Assembly (NCBI RefSeq): GCF_014191725.1
Contig: NZ_JACHWZ010000007.1
Coordinates: 62,001 to 126,000, forward strand
Reading direction: 5' to 3'
Length of the DNA: 64,000 nucleotides
Source of the DNA: Microbulbifer rhizosphaerae
GTDB taxonomy: Bacteria; Pseudomonadota; Gammaproteobacteria; Pseudomonadales; Cellvibrionaceae
A program made the translations under genes and the position numbers. Shown here in pieces: positions 1 to 9,101 of the stretch (the first letter of the stretch is position 1; the number at the start of each line of letters is the position of its first letter). Under the pieces are notes generated by a model. That model saw nothing but the letters and a program-made list of their open reading frames with translations. It was not told the DNA's origin and did not search any database.

Positions 1-100
1 CGCTGAAGTCGCCCAGAATAGCCACCTTCAGCACTTCGCCGGACGTCGGCTGGAGGGCCTCGCCCTGTTCGCTGTGAAAAATGGAGGCGCCGGAATTCAT
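1..100 (-). CDS. 5' fragment of a possible type VI secretion sheath-type protein (partial)
   Basis: An open frame starts with ATG at 98-100 on the minus strand and runs off the left edge, giving 33 complete codons. The readable part ends in VLKVAILGDFSG. A hydrophobic strand followed by GDFSG(R) is how many TssB/TssC-type sheath proteins of type VI secretion begin. A PP2C phosphatase and an Rhs protein lie just beyond, and both occur often at type VI loci, which fits. The fragment is too short to be sure of the family. The gene is transcribed away from the window, so the rest of any cluster would lie to the left. Confidence 0.4.
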   Translation of the reverse strand, partial: MNSGASIFHSEQGEALQPTSGEVLKVAILGDFS

Positions 101-117
101 GGTGATTTGATTCAAAA

Positions 118-900
118 TTAAGTTTCCATTGGCGTGGCTTCGAGGTTTTCCGGCTGCTTGGCCACGTTCTGCGCGACACTGACAACCTCTGGAGCCTTCT
201 CGGCCGCAGTTTTTTTCGACTTGCGCGGCCGTCCGCGCTTCAGGGGCCTGACCCGCTGGTTGGCGATCTGCTCAATTTTGTCCTTGAACGCATCCCCTCC
301 CAAAACCTGCCCCACCTTGATCGTTTCCGCGATGTAGTCCAACAGTCGCCGGTCAAAACTGTAGCGGAACAGCGAGCGATACTCCTGCGCACGCGCCCGC
401 GGGGTCTCTCCCAGGGCCAGGTACAGCCGGTGGTCGGTAATCACGGCGTTTTCTACGTTGTCGGCATGGTGATTGAAACTGGACCAGGGGTAGTCCCCCA
501 GGGAGTCGGCCAACCCCAGGTACAGGGGCCGGAGTTCCACATAGCGGTAACAGGTGAGCAGGTAGGCATCGGAATCGATAAGGCTGGACTTGTAGCGGCC
601 CCGCCACAAGGTGCCCGAGCGCTTGTAGCGGTGGTTGACGTACTGCACGTAGCGCCTGCCCAGGGACTGCATCATCGAAGAGACACCGTTGGGCACCCTC
701 GGCGTGGCGATGATCTGCACCATATTGGGCAGGAGTACATAGGCATGGACATCCACACGATACTGATCTGCCGCATTGCGCAAGCTGATGAGGTAGAACT
801 GGTAATCTTCTTCATCGAAGAAGCAGGGCAAGTTGTTATGGCCTACCTGGACGATGTGCTGAGGGATGTCTATCAGGTTCAGTCGTGGTAGACGGGGCAT
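118..900 (-). CDS. REP-associated tyrosine transposase-like protein (Y1_Tnp fold) lacking the HUH histidines
   Basis: The 260-residue product follows the RayT/IS200-like Y1 transposase layout: an N-terminal PRLNLIDIPQHIVQVGHN strand, AYVLLPN near residue 53, RRYVQYVNHRY near 82-92, GRYKSSLIDSDAYL, then DYPWSSF. In active members the strand after AYVLMPN reads NHFHLL and its two histidines bind the metal. Here residues 59-64 read NMVQII, so both histidines are gone, while the candidate catalytic Tyr84 remains. An AT-hook-like KRGRPRK sits at 221-227. I chose the ATG at 898-900 because it matches family N-termini; a TTG four codons upstream is possible. The gene looks intact, so it may be a domesticated DNA-binding derivative rather than a working transposase. 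Function is inferred only. Confidence 0.75.
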   Translation of the reverse strand: MPRLPRLNLIDIPQHIVQVGHNNLPCFFDEEDYQFYLISLRNAADQYRVDVHAYVLLPNMVQIIATPRVPNGVSSMMQSLGRRYVQYVNHRYKRSGTLWRGRYKSSLIDSDAYLLTCYRYVELRPLYLGLADSLGDYPWSSFNHHADNVENAVITDHRLYLALGETPRARAQEYRSLFRYSFDRRLLDYIAETIKVGQVLGGDAFKDKIEQIANQRVRPLKRGRPRKSKKTAAEKAPEVVSVAQNVAKQPENLEATPMET

Positions 901-1113
901 TGGGTAGGCCAATCCTTTTCTTGTACAGGCGTACCGCCTGGTTTCACCATGAAATCTGGCCCATTATCGCAAAACAAGGAAAAAAATTTCAAACTCCCTG
1001 TCACACCAAGTTAGAATCATCCGCCTGTGACGGTGGGGTTACAGCCAAATCCGGCCAAACCTGTCGAGAGCGATACAACCAAGAGCGATACAACCAAGGG
1101 AGTCCCGGCGGAC

Positions 1114-1977
1114 ATGGAGCCCATCAGGCTGGCAGTCAATGGGCGGACAGACGTAGGTCGAGTCCGTGAAGCCAACGAAGACAGTATTCGGTGCCACACC
1201 GATCCCGATCACCCCTTCGCCTATGTCATAGTCGCCGACGGCATGGGCGGCTACAGTGGTGGCGCGACTGCGAGCAAAATTGCCGCAGACACCCTCCAAC
1301 ACCACCTGGACAGCCAGCTCGACAGCGCCTTTTTCTCCTGCACTCCCGAGCAGCAGCAGGCCGCTCTCCACACGTCCCTGGCGAATGCGATCCACGCCGC
1401 CAACCGGGAAATCCTCAACGCCAAGAGCGCCCACCCCCAATTGGCCCAGATGGGGACCACCCTTGTGCTGGCAGTAATCTGGCACGACTTCCTGATCGTC
1501 GCCCACCTTGGCGACTCCCGCGCCTACCTGTGGAACCACTACGGCCTGCAGCGCCTCACCCGGGACCACAGCGTCGTCCAGGAAATGATCGACAGCGGCC
1601 AACTGACCCCCGAACAGGCACAGGAGTCGAATATCCGCAATCACATCACTCGTGCGCTCGGGGTCTCGGACCATGTTGAACCCATCATCAACAGCTGGAA
1701 GCTCACCGAAAACGCCCTGCTGCTGCTGTGCAGCGACGGGCTCACCGAATACCTCGACGACCGCGCCATAGAACAGGTATTGGCAAGCCACCGACCGGCC
1801 CTCGACTGCGTGTGTCGATTTGTCGATGACGCCAATCGGCTCGGGGGCAGGGACAACATCAGCGCCGGCGTCCTGGAGTTCACCAACCGGGCGGAAGCCC
1901 GGGCCGAAAACCTTCCCGACGCCATCACGTTGCGACCGAAAAAAGAAGACATTACCGTACGCAGAGAACAGCGCTGA
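1114..1977 (+). CDS. PP2C-family serine/threonine phosphatase
   Basis: A 287-residue cytoplasmic PP2C (PPM) phosphatase, predicted to remove phosphate from Ser/Thr using two divalent metals. The family motifs appear in order: GRVREANEDS near residue 14, VADGMGGYSGG near 38, MGTTLVLA, HLGDSRAYLW, LCSDGLTEYL and GGRDNIS near the C-terminus. The metal-binding aspartates in DGMGG, SDG and RDN are all present. I chose the ATG at 1114, preceded by AAGGGAG, over the GTG at 1027. The upstream extension would be encoded by a 15-bp tandem duplication (1068-1082 and 1083-1097) and lacks family similarity. PP2C enzymes of this kind (PppA/Stp1) commonly switch off Ser/Thr-kinase control of type VI secretion, and an Rhs gene follows 25 bp downstream. 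No partner kinase is visible here. Confidence 0.88.
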   Translation: MEPIRLAVNGRTDVGRVREANEDSIRCHTDPDHPFAYVIVADGMGGYSGGATASKIAADTLQHHLDSQLDSAFFSCTPEQQQAALHTSLANAIHAANREILNAKSAHPQLAQMGTTLVLAVIWHDFLIVAHLGDSRAYLWNHYGLQRLTRDHSVVQEMIDSGQLTPEQAQESNIRNHITRALGVSDHVEPIINSWKLTENALLLLCSDGLTEYLDDRAIEQVLASHRPALDCVCRFVDDANRLGGRDNISAGVLEFTNRAEARAENLPDAITLRPKKEDITVRREQR

Positions 1978-2002
1978 GCCAGCTTCTGCAAAGGGAATCG
2001 CT

Positions 2003-5000
2003 ATGACGCCGGAAAGCCTGGTCAACCACATCCCGCAGTTGCTCAAGTCCCTGCGCCCCCCCGATACCGAGCCCGGAAACCCCGCCGCCTTTTGCCGCTG
2101 GCTAAACCAGAACCTCCCTGACGATGCCGCAATAAAAAATACAGGGCATCCGCTGGGGCCATTGTGGCCGCAGCCGCCGGAAATTGAAACCAACTTTTAC
2201 AGCCTGGCCCGCGCACCGCACCGGCGCCGCCTCGCCGGACTCGACGGCGGCCCGATACAAATGTCCAGCGAAGCCGGCGCCAACCCGAACGGCCAGCGCC
2301 TGCCCGCCATGGAACATTGCCGACGGGTCTCGGACCACGTGATCGCCTGCAACGGCGAGGTGGCCTTCAGCCGAACCGACGCCGTTATTCCCGGCCCGCT
2401 GCCGTTTCACTGGCAGCGTTTCTACCGGCACAGCCATACGGACGACTTCGGGCTGGGTGCGGGCTGGCGGCACAGCCTCAGCGAACAGCTGCATATTCTT
2501 GAAGGAAAAGCGGAGCTGCACACCGCGGACGGCCGCATTGTCCCCTTCCCCCTGCCCCCCATCGGGCACAGCAGTTACAACCGTTTTGAACGCCTGCTGC
2601 TCCACCGCCAGAGTCTGCACAGCTACCGGCTTACCGGGTTTGCTCCGGCGCAGCGAGTCTTCCGCGCCGACGGCGTCAGCAATGCACTCCCTTTGGTTGA
2701 AATACGCGATGACTTCGGCAACTCGCTCACGGTGGACTACCAGCAGGGCCTGCCCGCAAAGATCGTAAGTTCCTGGGGGCGCGTGGTGGAATTCCGCTGC
2801 CGGGAACAGCGTATCGAACAGCTGGTCAACAGCCACGCCCCAGGCGACCGGCAAATCCTGAGCGAATACCGCTACGACGAAGGGGGAATATTAATCGAAG
2901 CCGCCACCGGGCTTGAGCGCGAGCGCTACCAGTATCGGGACGAATTGCTCACAACTATCGACGGCGGCACCGCGGGAAGCCTGCAATTTCACTACGACAG
3001 GCAGCAGCGATGCCATAAACTGCAGTCCGGCCGACTCGTGCAAACCCTGAGCTGGCGCCAGGCCCAGCGGCGTTGCACCCTGCACACCGGCGACCGGCAC
3101 CCGGTGCACTGGAAATTCAACGGCTCGGGACAACTGATCAACGAACGGCAGGGGGATCGGGAAAAAAGCTTTCTCTACGACCTGTACGGAAACCTGTGCC
3201 AGATCACCGCCGCCGACGGCGAACGCAGCATCTATCGCCGCGATGAACTGGGTCACCTGGTCCGCCGCACCCGGGGCGACATCACCGATCGCTATCTCTA
3301 CGACCAGCGCGGACTGCTCTCTGCCGCGCAGGAGCACTGCGACCAGGTCTGGCAGTACCGGCACAACGACCATGGCCTGCCGCAGCAGATTACCGACCCG
3401 GCAAAACAGCAGTGGCAGTTCCACTACAGCGACCGGGGGCAGCTGCTCCAGCTCATCGACCCGGAAGGCGGGCGGGTTGAACTCGGCTGGGACAGCCAGG
3501 GGCAGCTCCTGTCGATACAGCGCAACGGCCGCGAGTGGAAGTTCGAGTACAACCACTGGCAGCAGCTGACGGCCCTGATCGTCGACAATGAAACCCGACG
3601 GGAGTGGCACTACGGCCCCTCGGGCGAACTCAGGGAGATCTGCATCGGCGAGCATCGCTACACGCTGGATTACGACGAGCGCGGACGCCCCTGCACCATC
3701 CGCGCCGGCGCCCGGGAGAGCCTGCAATGGGATTACGACGAATCCGGCAATTGCCGGCACCTGCATTTCGCCGACGGCCGGGAATGGCAGATGCGTTACA
3801 ACGACTTCGGGCAGCTCGCCGAACTGCAAGGCGATGCCGTTGAAATTGCCTGGCAGTACGACCCTTTCGGCCTGGTATCCTCCTGTACCGATTCGGGTGA
3901 TCGCCAGTGGCAGTGGTTTTACGATGCCAACGGCGAAGTGCGGGAATTCCGCGACAACGACATCCGCTGGTATTTCCACCGCTCAAAAACCGGCGAACAA
4001 CAGAAAATCCGCAACAACAACGGCCAGCAGTGCGAGTTTCACTACGACTGCCAACAGCGACTGGTACAGGCCGCCAACGCATTCAGCTCCGTCCGCTTTC
4101 AGTACGACCAACGCAACCACCTGGTGGCCGAACACCACGACAGCCGGGAGAGCAGCAGCGTCAGCCTCAGGCACAAATACGACAGCCGCGGTTGGCTGAA
4201 AAGTTCGAGCTCCGACAGCCTCGACCTGGCCTATACCTTCGCCCCCAGCGGCGGGCTTTACGGTGTCGATGCCAACGGCGAGGCCGCCCTGCGCAGCGAG
4301 GATCAGGATCAGGGCATCAACCGGATACAGGGCGAAACACACAGCCGGCACAGTTACCGGAACGGACAGCTGGCCGCCGTAGAAGCCGGCGGGGGGCGCT
4401 GGGAGTTCGCCTCCCCACCCCCGTTGAGCCTGTCGGCTCCGCAACCGGAGCCATCCCACCCTGAGGGAATTGAGCGGGACCTGCGCGGCAATATCACAGT
4501 GGAGCGGAGACCGGGAGAGCGGCAGCGGGAATATCGCTACCAGTACGACGGCTGGGGCCTGCTGAGCAGCGCCGAGTGCGGCGATTTCAAAACCTATTTC
4601 CGCTACGACCCCTTCGGGCGACGGCTGAGCAAACTCAGTACCCATCGCAAATCCACCCGCCAGCGCCGGGTCGGTAGCTGTTGGTACAGCCTGGGCATAT
4701 GGAGCGAGACCCACACTCTCAACGGGAAATCACAGCCCACCACCCACTATCTCCACCACCCCGTGGAAAAAACCTTGCTGTGCCGCTGGCGGCAGGAAGA
4801 TATGGCGCATTACCTGGTGGACCCGGAGGGAACCCCCCTGGCCCTCTTCGACCATCGGGGGGAACAGCTGTGGCGCGCCGACAGGAAGGCCGGGGACAAT
4901 CAGGAGCCAATTACTGGCCAGAGCGATTGCGGGCCCTGGCGTGGAAGGGGCCGGCTCGCGGACAGCGAAACCGGCCTCTACTACAGCTGGCGGGGATACT

Positions 5001-5119
5001 GGCACCCGCAGTTGAAAATCTGGCTGAACGCATGCGCCCCCGCCCTGCCCCCGGGAAACCGTCGCCGCGAGGTGCGACGGGAGGTGGAGGTCGCCAAACC
5101 GCTACTCCAGCCCGCTTAA
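2003..5119 (+). CDS. Rhs/YD-repeat protein without a C-terminal toxin domain
   Basis: A 1038-residue Rhs-family protein. An N-terminal segment resembling the DUF6531 entry region (RRVSDHVIACNGEVAFSRTD, then GLGAGWRHSL) is followed by many YD repeats such as YDLYGNL, YDQRGLL, YDERGRP, YDPFGLV and YDPFGRRL. These build the beta-cocoon that normally encloses a polymorphic toxin. The usual core-ending motif (FxGQYxDxETGLHYNxxRYYDP...DPxGL) is eroded to LADSETGLYYSWRGYWHP and the protein stops about 30 residues later, so no toxin tip is present. No PAAR domain, signal peptide or membrane segment is visible. ATG 2003 follows AAGGGA by 6 bases and lies 25 bp after the phosphatase, suggesting co-transcription. 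The open frame extends further upstream only as an overlap with that gene. It could be a structural Rhs relic or an effector that lost its tip. Confidence 0.85.
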   Translation: MTPESLVNHIPQLLKSLRPPDTEPGNPAAFCRWLNQNLPDDAAIKNTGHPLGPLWPQPPEIETNFYSLARAPHRRRLAGLDGGPIQMSSEAGANPNGQRLPAMEHCRRVSDHVIACNGEVAFSRTDAVIPGPLPFHWQRFYRHSHTDDFGLGAGWRHSLSEQLHILEGKAELHTADGRIVPFPLPPIGHSSYNRFERLLLHRQSLHSYRLTGFAPAQRVFRADGVSNALPLVEIRDDFGNSLTVDYQQGLPAKIVSSWGRVVEFRCREQRIEQLVNSHAPGDRQILSEYRYDEGGILIEAATGLERERYQYRDELLTTIDGGTAGSLQFHYDRQQRCHKLQSGRLVQTLSWRQAQRRCTLHTGDRHPVHWKFNGSGQLINERQGDREKSFLYDLYGNLCQITAADGERSIYRRDELGHLVRRTRGDITDRYLYDQRGLLSAAQEHCDQVWQYRHNDHGLPQQITDPAKQQWQFHYSDRGQLLQLIDPEGGRVELGWDSQGQLLSIQRNGREWKFEYNHWQQLTALIVDNETRREWHYGPSGELREICIGEHRYTLDYDERGRPCTIRAGARESLQWDYDESGNCRHLHFADGREWQMRYNDFGQLAELQGDAVEIAWQYDPFGLVSSCTDSGDRQWQWFYDANGEVREFRDNDIRWYFHRSKTGEQQKIRNNNGQQCEFHYDCQQRLVQAANAFSSVRFQYDQRNHLVAEHHDSRESSSVSLRHKYDSRGWLKSSSSDSLDLAYTFAPSGGLYGVDANGEAALRSEDQDQGINRIQGETHSRHSYRNGQLAAVEAGGGRWEFASPPPLSLSAPQPEPSHPEGIERDLRGNITVERRPGERQREYRYQYDGWGLLSSAECGDFKTYFRYDPFGRRLSKLSTHRKSTRQRRVGSCWYSLGIWSETHTLNGKSQPTTHYLHHPVEKTLLCRWRQEDMAHYLVDPEGTPLALFDHRGEQLWRADRKAGDNQEPITGQSDCGPWRGRGRLADSETGLYYSWRGYWHPQLKIWLNACAPALPPGNRRREVRREVEVAKPLLQPA

Positions 5120-5128
5120 TCTCGCGCC

Positions 5129-6328
5129 TTAGGCTTGCGCCGCCGCCCGCACCGCACCGCGCAGGGTCAGCACCGACAGCGCCAGCGCGATCAGCGCGCA
5201 GGTGGCGATGGTGGCCAGCAGCGGCAGAGGACTGCCGTCGAACACCCGGCTGACGATCGCGATCGCCAGAGCGCCGAGCACCATCTGCAGTGTACCGCCG
5301 AGCGCGGCCGCGGTGCCGGCGATGGGGCCGTGGTCATCGAGAGACAGCACCATCGAAGTGGGAATCACCAGGCCGAGGAAGGAATTGGTCACCAGCAGCA
5401 TGCCCACCAGCAGCGGAAAACTGTCGAAGCCGGCGGCAAAGAGCGCACAGAGCAGGGAGGCACCGGTGGCAAAACCGCCGACTGCCCATTTGACCACGGC
5501 GACGGAACCGAAGCGCTCACCCAGGTTGGCGGCAAACTGGCTGGAGGTGAAAAAACCCAGGGCGTTCAGCGCGAAGGCGAGGCTGAACTGGGTCGGTGTG
5601 AGGCCATAGTGACCGGTATAGAGAAAGGACGCGGTGGCGAGGAAGGCGAAAAAGCTCGCCATGCCCATGCCGCCGATTAGCGTGAGCCCCATATAGCCCG
5701 GGTCGCGAAACAGCGTGGCGAAGGCGCGCATCATCGCACCGAACTGGAAGGGCACCCGGTCGGCGGGCTTCAGCGTCTCCGGCAGCAGCGTGACAGTCAA
5801 CACCAGGCTCACGGCAATGGCGACCGCCACCGCGATAAACACCGCCGGCCAGCCGAACGGCGCCATCAGCGCACTGCCCACCAGCGGCGCCAGCATCGGC
5901 GATATGGAAATCACCAGCATCACCGTGGTCATCAGTCGCGTGGCCTCGGTGCCGGTGTAGCGGTCGCGGATAATCGCCCGGGGGATGGACATCACCGAGG
6001 CGGCGCCGACGCCCTGCACGAAGCGCAGCGCGATCAGCCACTCGATACTGGGCGCAAAGGCGCAGGCCACCGAGGTGATGCCGAACAGCGCCAGCCCGAA
6101 ATACAGCGGTGGTTTACGCCCGAACATGTCCGAGGCCGGACCGTAAAACAGCTGGCAGACACCGAAGGCGATGAAGAAGGACATCAGTGTCAGCTGGGAA
6201 GCGGCGACCGGCACACCGAAACCCTCAGCCATCGCCGGCATGGCCGGCAAATACATATCGATGGCGAAGGGGCCGACACAGCTCAAAAGCCCGAGGATAA
6301 GGGCCATCTTGATAAATTCGGGTTTCAT
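5129..6328 (-). CDS. Bcr/CflA-family MFS drug efflux transporter
   Basis: A 399-residue inner-membrane protein with about twelve hydrophobic helices. The start (ALILGLLSCVGPFAIDMYLP) and GPASDMFGRKPPLYFG in the loop after helix 2 are typical of the Bcr/CflA (DHA1) subgroup of H+-coupled exporters. LRFVQGVGAASVMSIPRAIIRD continues that pattern in helices 4-5. Members export drugs, dipeptides or sulfonamides; the substrate here cannot be told from sequence. It is convergent with the Rhs gene with only 9 bp between the stops. The upstream side carries a MITE, so its promoter must lie in the roughly 60 bp between the element and the ATG or within the element. Confidence 0.88.
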   Translation of the reverse strand: MKPEFIKMALILGLLSCVGPFAIDMYLPAMPAMAEGFGVPVAASQLTLMSFFIAFGVCQLFYGPASDMFGRKPPLYFGLALFGITSVACAFAPSIEWLIALRFVQGVGAASVMSIPRAIIRDRYTGTEATRLMTTVMLVISISPMLAPLVGSALMAPFGWPAVFIAVAVAIAVSLVLTVTLLPETLKPADRVPFQFGAMMRAFATLFRDPGYMGLTLIGGMGMASFFAFLATASFLYTGHYGLTPTQFSLAFALNALGFFTSSQFAANLGERFGSVAVVKWAVGGFATGASLLCALFAAGFDSFPLLVGMLLVTNSFLGLVIPTSMVLSLDDHGPIAGTAAALGGTLQMVLGALAIAIVSRVFDGSPLPLLATIATCALIALALSVLTLRGAVRAAAQA

Positions 6329-6386
6329 ACTGACTACTTGCTTCCATTACAAAAATGCCCGGCAAGGCCGGGACAAAACCGATTTT

Positions 6387-6652
6387 AGTGTGGTGTAAGG
6401 TACTAATTGTATATATCAGCGGGCCGCTAAGCGGCCAGCCGCAAGGCGCATTTGCGCCGGCATAGTCATCTATGTCAAGCAAATGCAACGCCGCAGATGG
6501 CTGCTTAGCGGCCCGCCCGAAGGGAGCCCCCCAAATCGTCCACAGCTGCGTTGCAGCTCTTGAAAATGGAATGACCATTCCCTGCGAGCTGCGCCTAACT
6601 GTGAACAATTTGGGGGGCTCTGATATACACAATTAGTACCTTACACCACACT
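6387..6652. mobile_element. MITE-like element, full copy (266 bp, 33-bp terminal inverted repeats)
   Basis: The ends at 6387-6419 and 6620-6652 are inverted copies of each other over 33 bases with one mismatch; the outer sequence is AGTGTGGTGTAAGGTACTAA. The left end is preceded by TA. The matching right dinucleotide is TG, possibly a mutated TA. The interior has further palindromes around the CGGGCCGCTAAG stem and no plausible gene. A second, internally deleted copy lies at 13107-13188 with intact TA flanks. The element occupies most of the 404-bp gap between the exporter and the aspartoacylase-family gene. Confidence 0.85.
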
Positions 6653-6732
6653 GACAGGGGCGCGGCCGCTAAACTGATTCCAGCGCGGCCAGCGGCTGCC
6701 CTTACAGGACGAGAGGATTTTTCGGGACGACC

Positions 6733-7749
6733 ATGACAGATGAATTCAGGATTGGCGGTGTAACGGTTGCCCCCGGTGAGACCCGGCGCATCGACCTGCC
6801 GGTGGTGCGCCTGTACACGGACACCGAAATGGCGATCCCGGTCCATGTGCATCGGGGCGGGAAATCCGGCCCCTGTATGTTTGTGTGCGCAGCGATCCAC
6901 GGGGATGAACTCAACGGCGTGGAGATTATCAGCCGCCTGATCAACAGCCGCGCACTCAAATCCCTGCGCGGCACCCTGATCGCGGTGCCGGTGGTCAACG
7001 TGTACGGCGTGCTGGAACAATCCCGCTATCTGCCGGACCGGCGCGACCTCAACCGCTCATTCCCGGGTTCCGCCAAGGGCTCGCTGGCGGCGCGCATGGC
7101 CCACGTGTTTCTCGACGAGGTCGTCTCCAAGTGCGAGTATGGCATCGACCTGCACACCGGCGCTCTGCACCGCAGCAACCTGCCACAGATCCGCGCCAAC
7201 CTGGACGACGGGGAAACCCGGGCCATGGCCAACGCCTTCGGCGTGCCGGTTCTGCTGAATTCCACCCTGCGCGACGGCTCCCTGCGCCACGCGGCGGCGG
7301 ACCTGGGCGTGCGTATTCTCCTGTACGAGGCGGGCGAAGCGTTGCGCTTCGACGAGCTGTGCATCCGCGCCGGAGTGAAAGGCATCCTCAATGTGCTGCG
7401 TCACTTGCGCATGCTGCCCCGGGGCCGCGCGCGCCACGCCATCGAACCCTATGTCGCCCGTCGCAGTGGCTGGCTGCGCGCCAGCGACAGCGGCATCGTC
7501 AACCACAGGAAATCGCTTGGCGATCATGTGCGCAAGGGCGAACTGCTGGCCACCATCGCCGATCTCTATGGCTGCGAACTGGACCGGGTGCTGTGCGATG
7601 CGGATGGGATCATTATCGGCCGGCAGAATATTCCGCTGGTGCAGGAGGGTGAGGCCATGTATCACATCGCCTACTTTCACGAACCCCACGAGGTGGCGGA
7701 GAGCCTGGGGATGCTGCAGGACAGTCTGCTGCCGGATGAGAATTTCTGA
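6733..7749 (+). CDS. succinylglutamate desuccinylase/aspartoacylase family metallohydrolase
   Basis: A 338-residue member of the AstE/AspA zinc-carboxypeptidase-like family. AAIHGDELNG near residue 54 supplies the His and Glu zinc ligands. DLNRSFPG near 98 and DLHTGALHRSN near 137 supply further ligand and substrate-binding positions, and LYEAGEALRF holds the catalytic Glu. The C-terminal third (SGWLRASDSGIVNHRKSLGD) is the small beta-barrel domain common in the group. Such enzymes hydrolyse amide bonds of N-acyl amino acids or gamma-glutamyl-type adducts; some lie next to RimK-type ligases, but none is present here. The substrate is unknown. Upstream is the MITE and downstream a convergent transglycosylase gene. 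Confidence 0.85.
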   Translation: MTDEFRIGGVTVAPGETRRIDLPVVRLYTDTEMAIPVHVHRGGKSGPCMFVCAAIHGDELNGVEIISRLINSRALKSLRGTLIAVPVVNVYGVLEQSRYLPDRRDLNRSFPGSAKGSLAARMAHVFLDEVVSKCEYGIDLHTGALHRSNLPQIRANLDDGETRAMANAFGVPVLLNSTLRDGSLRHAAADLGVRILLYEAGEALRFDELCIRAGVKGILNVLRHLRMLPRGRARHAIEPYVARRSGWLRASDSGIVNHRKSLGDHVRKGELLATIADLYGCELDRVLCDADGIIIGRQNIPLVQEGEAMYHIAYFHEPHEVAESLGMLQDSLLPDENF

Positions 7750-7821
7750 TCTGGCGATAAAAAAATCTGCCGCTGGTCCGCGATCTCCGGTGAACTATTC
7801 CACGGCCGCTCCTACAGGTAA

Positions 7822-9018
7822 TTAGTTCTTGCGCAGCTGTTCCAGCACTTCTCTGCCCGGATAGCCCTGCACCTCCACGCCGATGCTCTTCTCGAATTCT
7901 TTGATTGCACCCCGGGTACCGGGGCCCACCTTGCCGTCTATCTCGCCCTCATAAAAACCTTTTTGCTTTAGCAACCGCTGCAGCTCCTCGGTCTCCGCGC
8001 TGTCGATGGGGGTAAAGGGGCGTTGCCAGTCGTGTACCAGCCCGGGAGCGCCACCGATCCGGTCGGCGAGCAGACCGATGGCTGTAGCGTAGCGATCCGA
8101 GTTGTTGTAGCGCTTGAGGACGAAGAAATTCTTGATCATCAGGAACGCGGGGCCGCCGCGGCCATCGGGCAGTTTGAGTTCCGCGCGGTCATCCCTGCGC
8201 GGAAACCGCTGGCCGCGGACCCGTTTCACCCCGAGCTTTTCCCACTCGCCGACGGTGAGCGTGCCCGCGGGCAGCTTGCGCTCGGGAATGGTAACCTCGT
8301 AGCCCCAGGTCCGCCCCCGCCGCCAGCCGTTTTTCGCCAGCAGGCTGGCGGCGGTGCCCAGCGCATCCGGCACCGAGTTCCAGATGTCCCGCTTGCCGTC
8401 GCCGTCCATATCCACCGCATAGGCCTGGTAGCTGGTGGGAATAAACTGGGTGTGCCCCATGGCGCCGGCCCAGGAGCCGGTGAGGTGGCTCTTGTCGATA
8501 TCGCCGCTCTGGAGGATCTTCAGCGCGGCGAGCAGCTGGGTGCGGGCGAATTTCCCACGCTTGGGATCGGCGTAGGCCAGGGTGGCCAGGGAGCGGATCA
8601 CATTGCGCATCACCTTTTCATTGTCCAGTACGTCCCCGTAACTGGACTCCACTGACCAGATGGCCAGCAGAATATTCGGGTCCACTCCGAAGCGCTGTTC
8701 GATCCTGTCCAGCCAGGGCTGCAGCCTTTGCTTTTCCTCGCGCCCGCGCATAATCGCGCGCTTTTGCACCCGGTTGTCGAAGTACTGCCACACCGGCGCG
8801 ACAAATTCCGGCTGATAGCGGGCCTTTTCCAGTACCCAGGGGTCCGGTGCGGTGATGCCCTCGAAAGCGCGGTCGTAGGTCTCGCCGGAAATGCCGCTGG
8901 CGATCGCGGTCTTGCGAAATTCCTTGATCCAGTTCTGAAACCCCTGATCGGCTGCCAACAGGAAGAAGATGGCCAGAAGAACCAGCGACAGGCGGCGAAA
9001 CTCTCGGGAGGGGAACAT
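7822..9018 (-). CDS. lytic murein transglycosylase, MltB family, with C-terminal peptidoglycan-binding domain
   Basis: A 398-residue periplasmic enzyme that cleaves the glycan strand of peptidoglycan to 1,6-anhydro ends. An N-terminal hydrophobic segment (LSLVLLAIFFLLAADQG) without a lipobox suggests export by signal peptide or an uncleaved anchor. The SLT_2 domain is clear: IWSVESSYGDVLDN near residue 118 carries the catalytic Glu, followed by GSWAGAMGHTQFIPTSY and VDMDGDGKRDIW. The last 60 residues (LQRLLKQKGFYEGEIDGKVG) form a PG_binding_1 domain. A half REP sequence (7804-7816) abuts the stop codon. Confidence 0.92.
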   Translation of the reverse strand: MFPSREFRRLSLVLLAIFFLLAADQGFQNWIKEFRKTAIASGISGETYDRAFEGITAPDPWVLEKARYQPEFVAPVWQYFDNRVQKRAIMRGREEKQRLQPWLDRIEQRFGVDPNILLAIWSVESSYGDVLDNEKVMRNVIRSLATLAYADPKRGKFARTQLLAALKILQSGDIDKSHLTGSWAGAMGHTQFIPTSYQAYAVDMDGDGKRDIWNSVPDALGTAASLLAKNGWRRGRTWGYEVTIPERKLPAGTLTVGEWEKLGVKRVRGQRFPRRDDRAELKLPDGRGGPAFLMIKNFFVLKRYNNSDRYATAIGLLADRIGGAPGLVHDWQRPFTPIDSAETEELQRLLKQKGFYEGEIDGKVGPGTRGAIKEFEKSIGVEVQGYPGREVLEQLRKN

Positions 9019-9101
9019 AGCGACTCCTTCAAAAGGGCTCGCTCAAGGGTAGGACGGAACGGCGCCGGCGAAAAGGCAAAGTCGTCGGGGTTGTGACGCG
9101 G

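Noticed and set aside
1820..2002. Upstream extension of the Rhs frame
   Set aside because: It overlaps the phosphatase gene out of frame; the ATG at 2003 has a good ribosome site.
6225..6632. Open frame on the minus strand sharing its first 17 residues with another frame at 12967-13167
   Set aside because: The shared part is the end of the MITE; both frames are by-products of the repeat and have no protein-family features.
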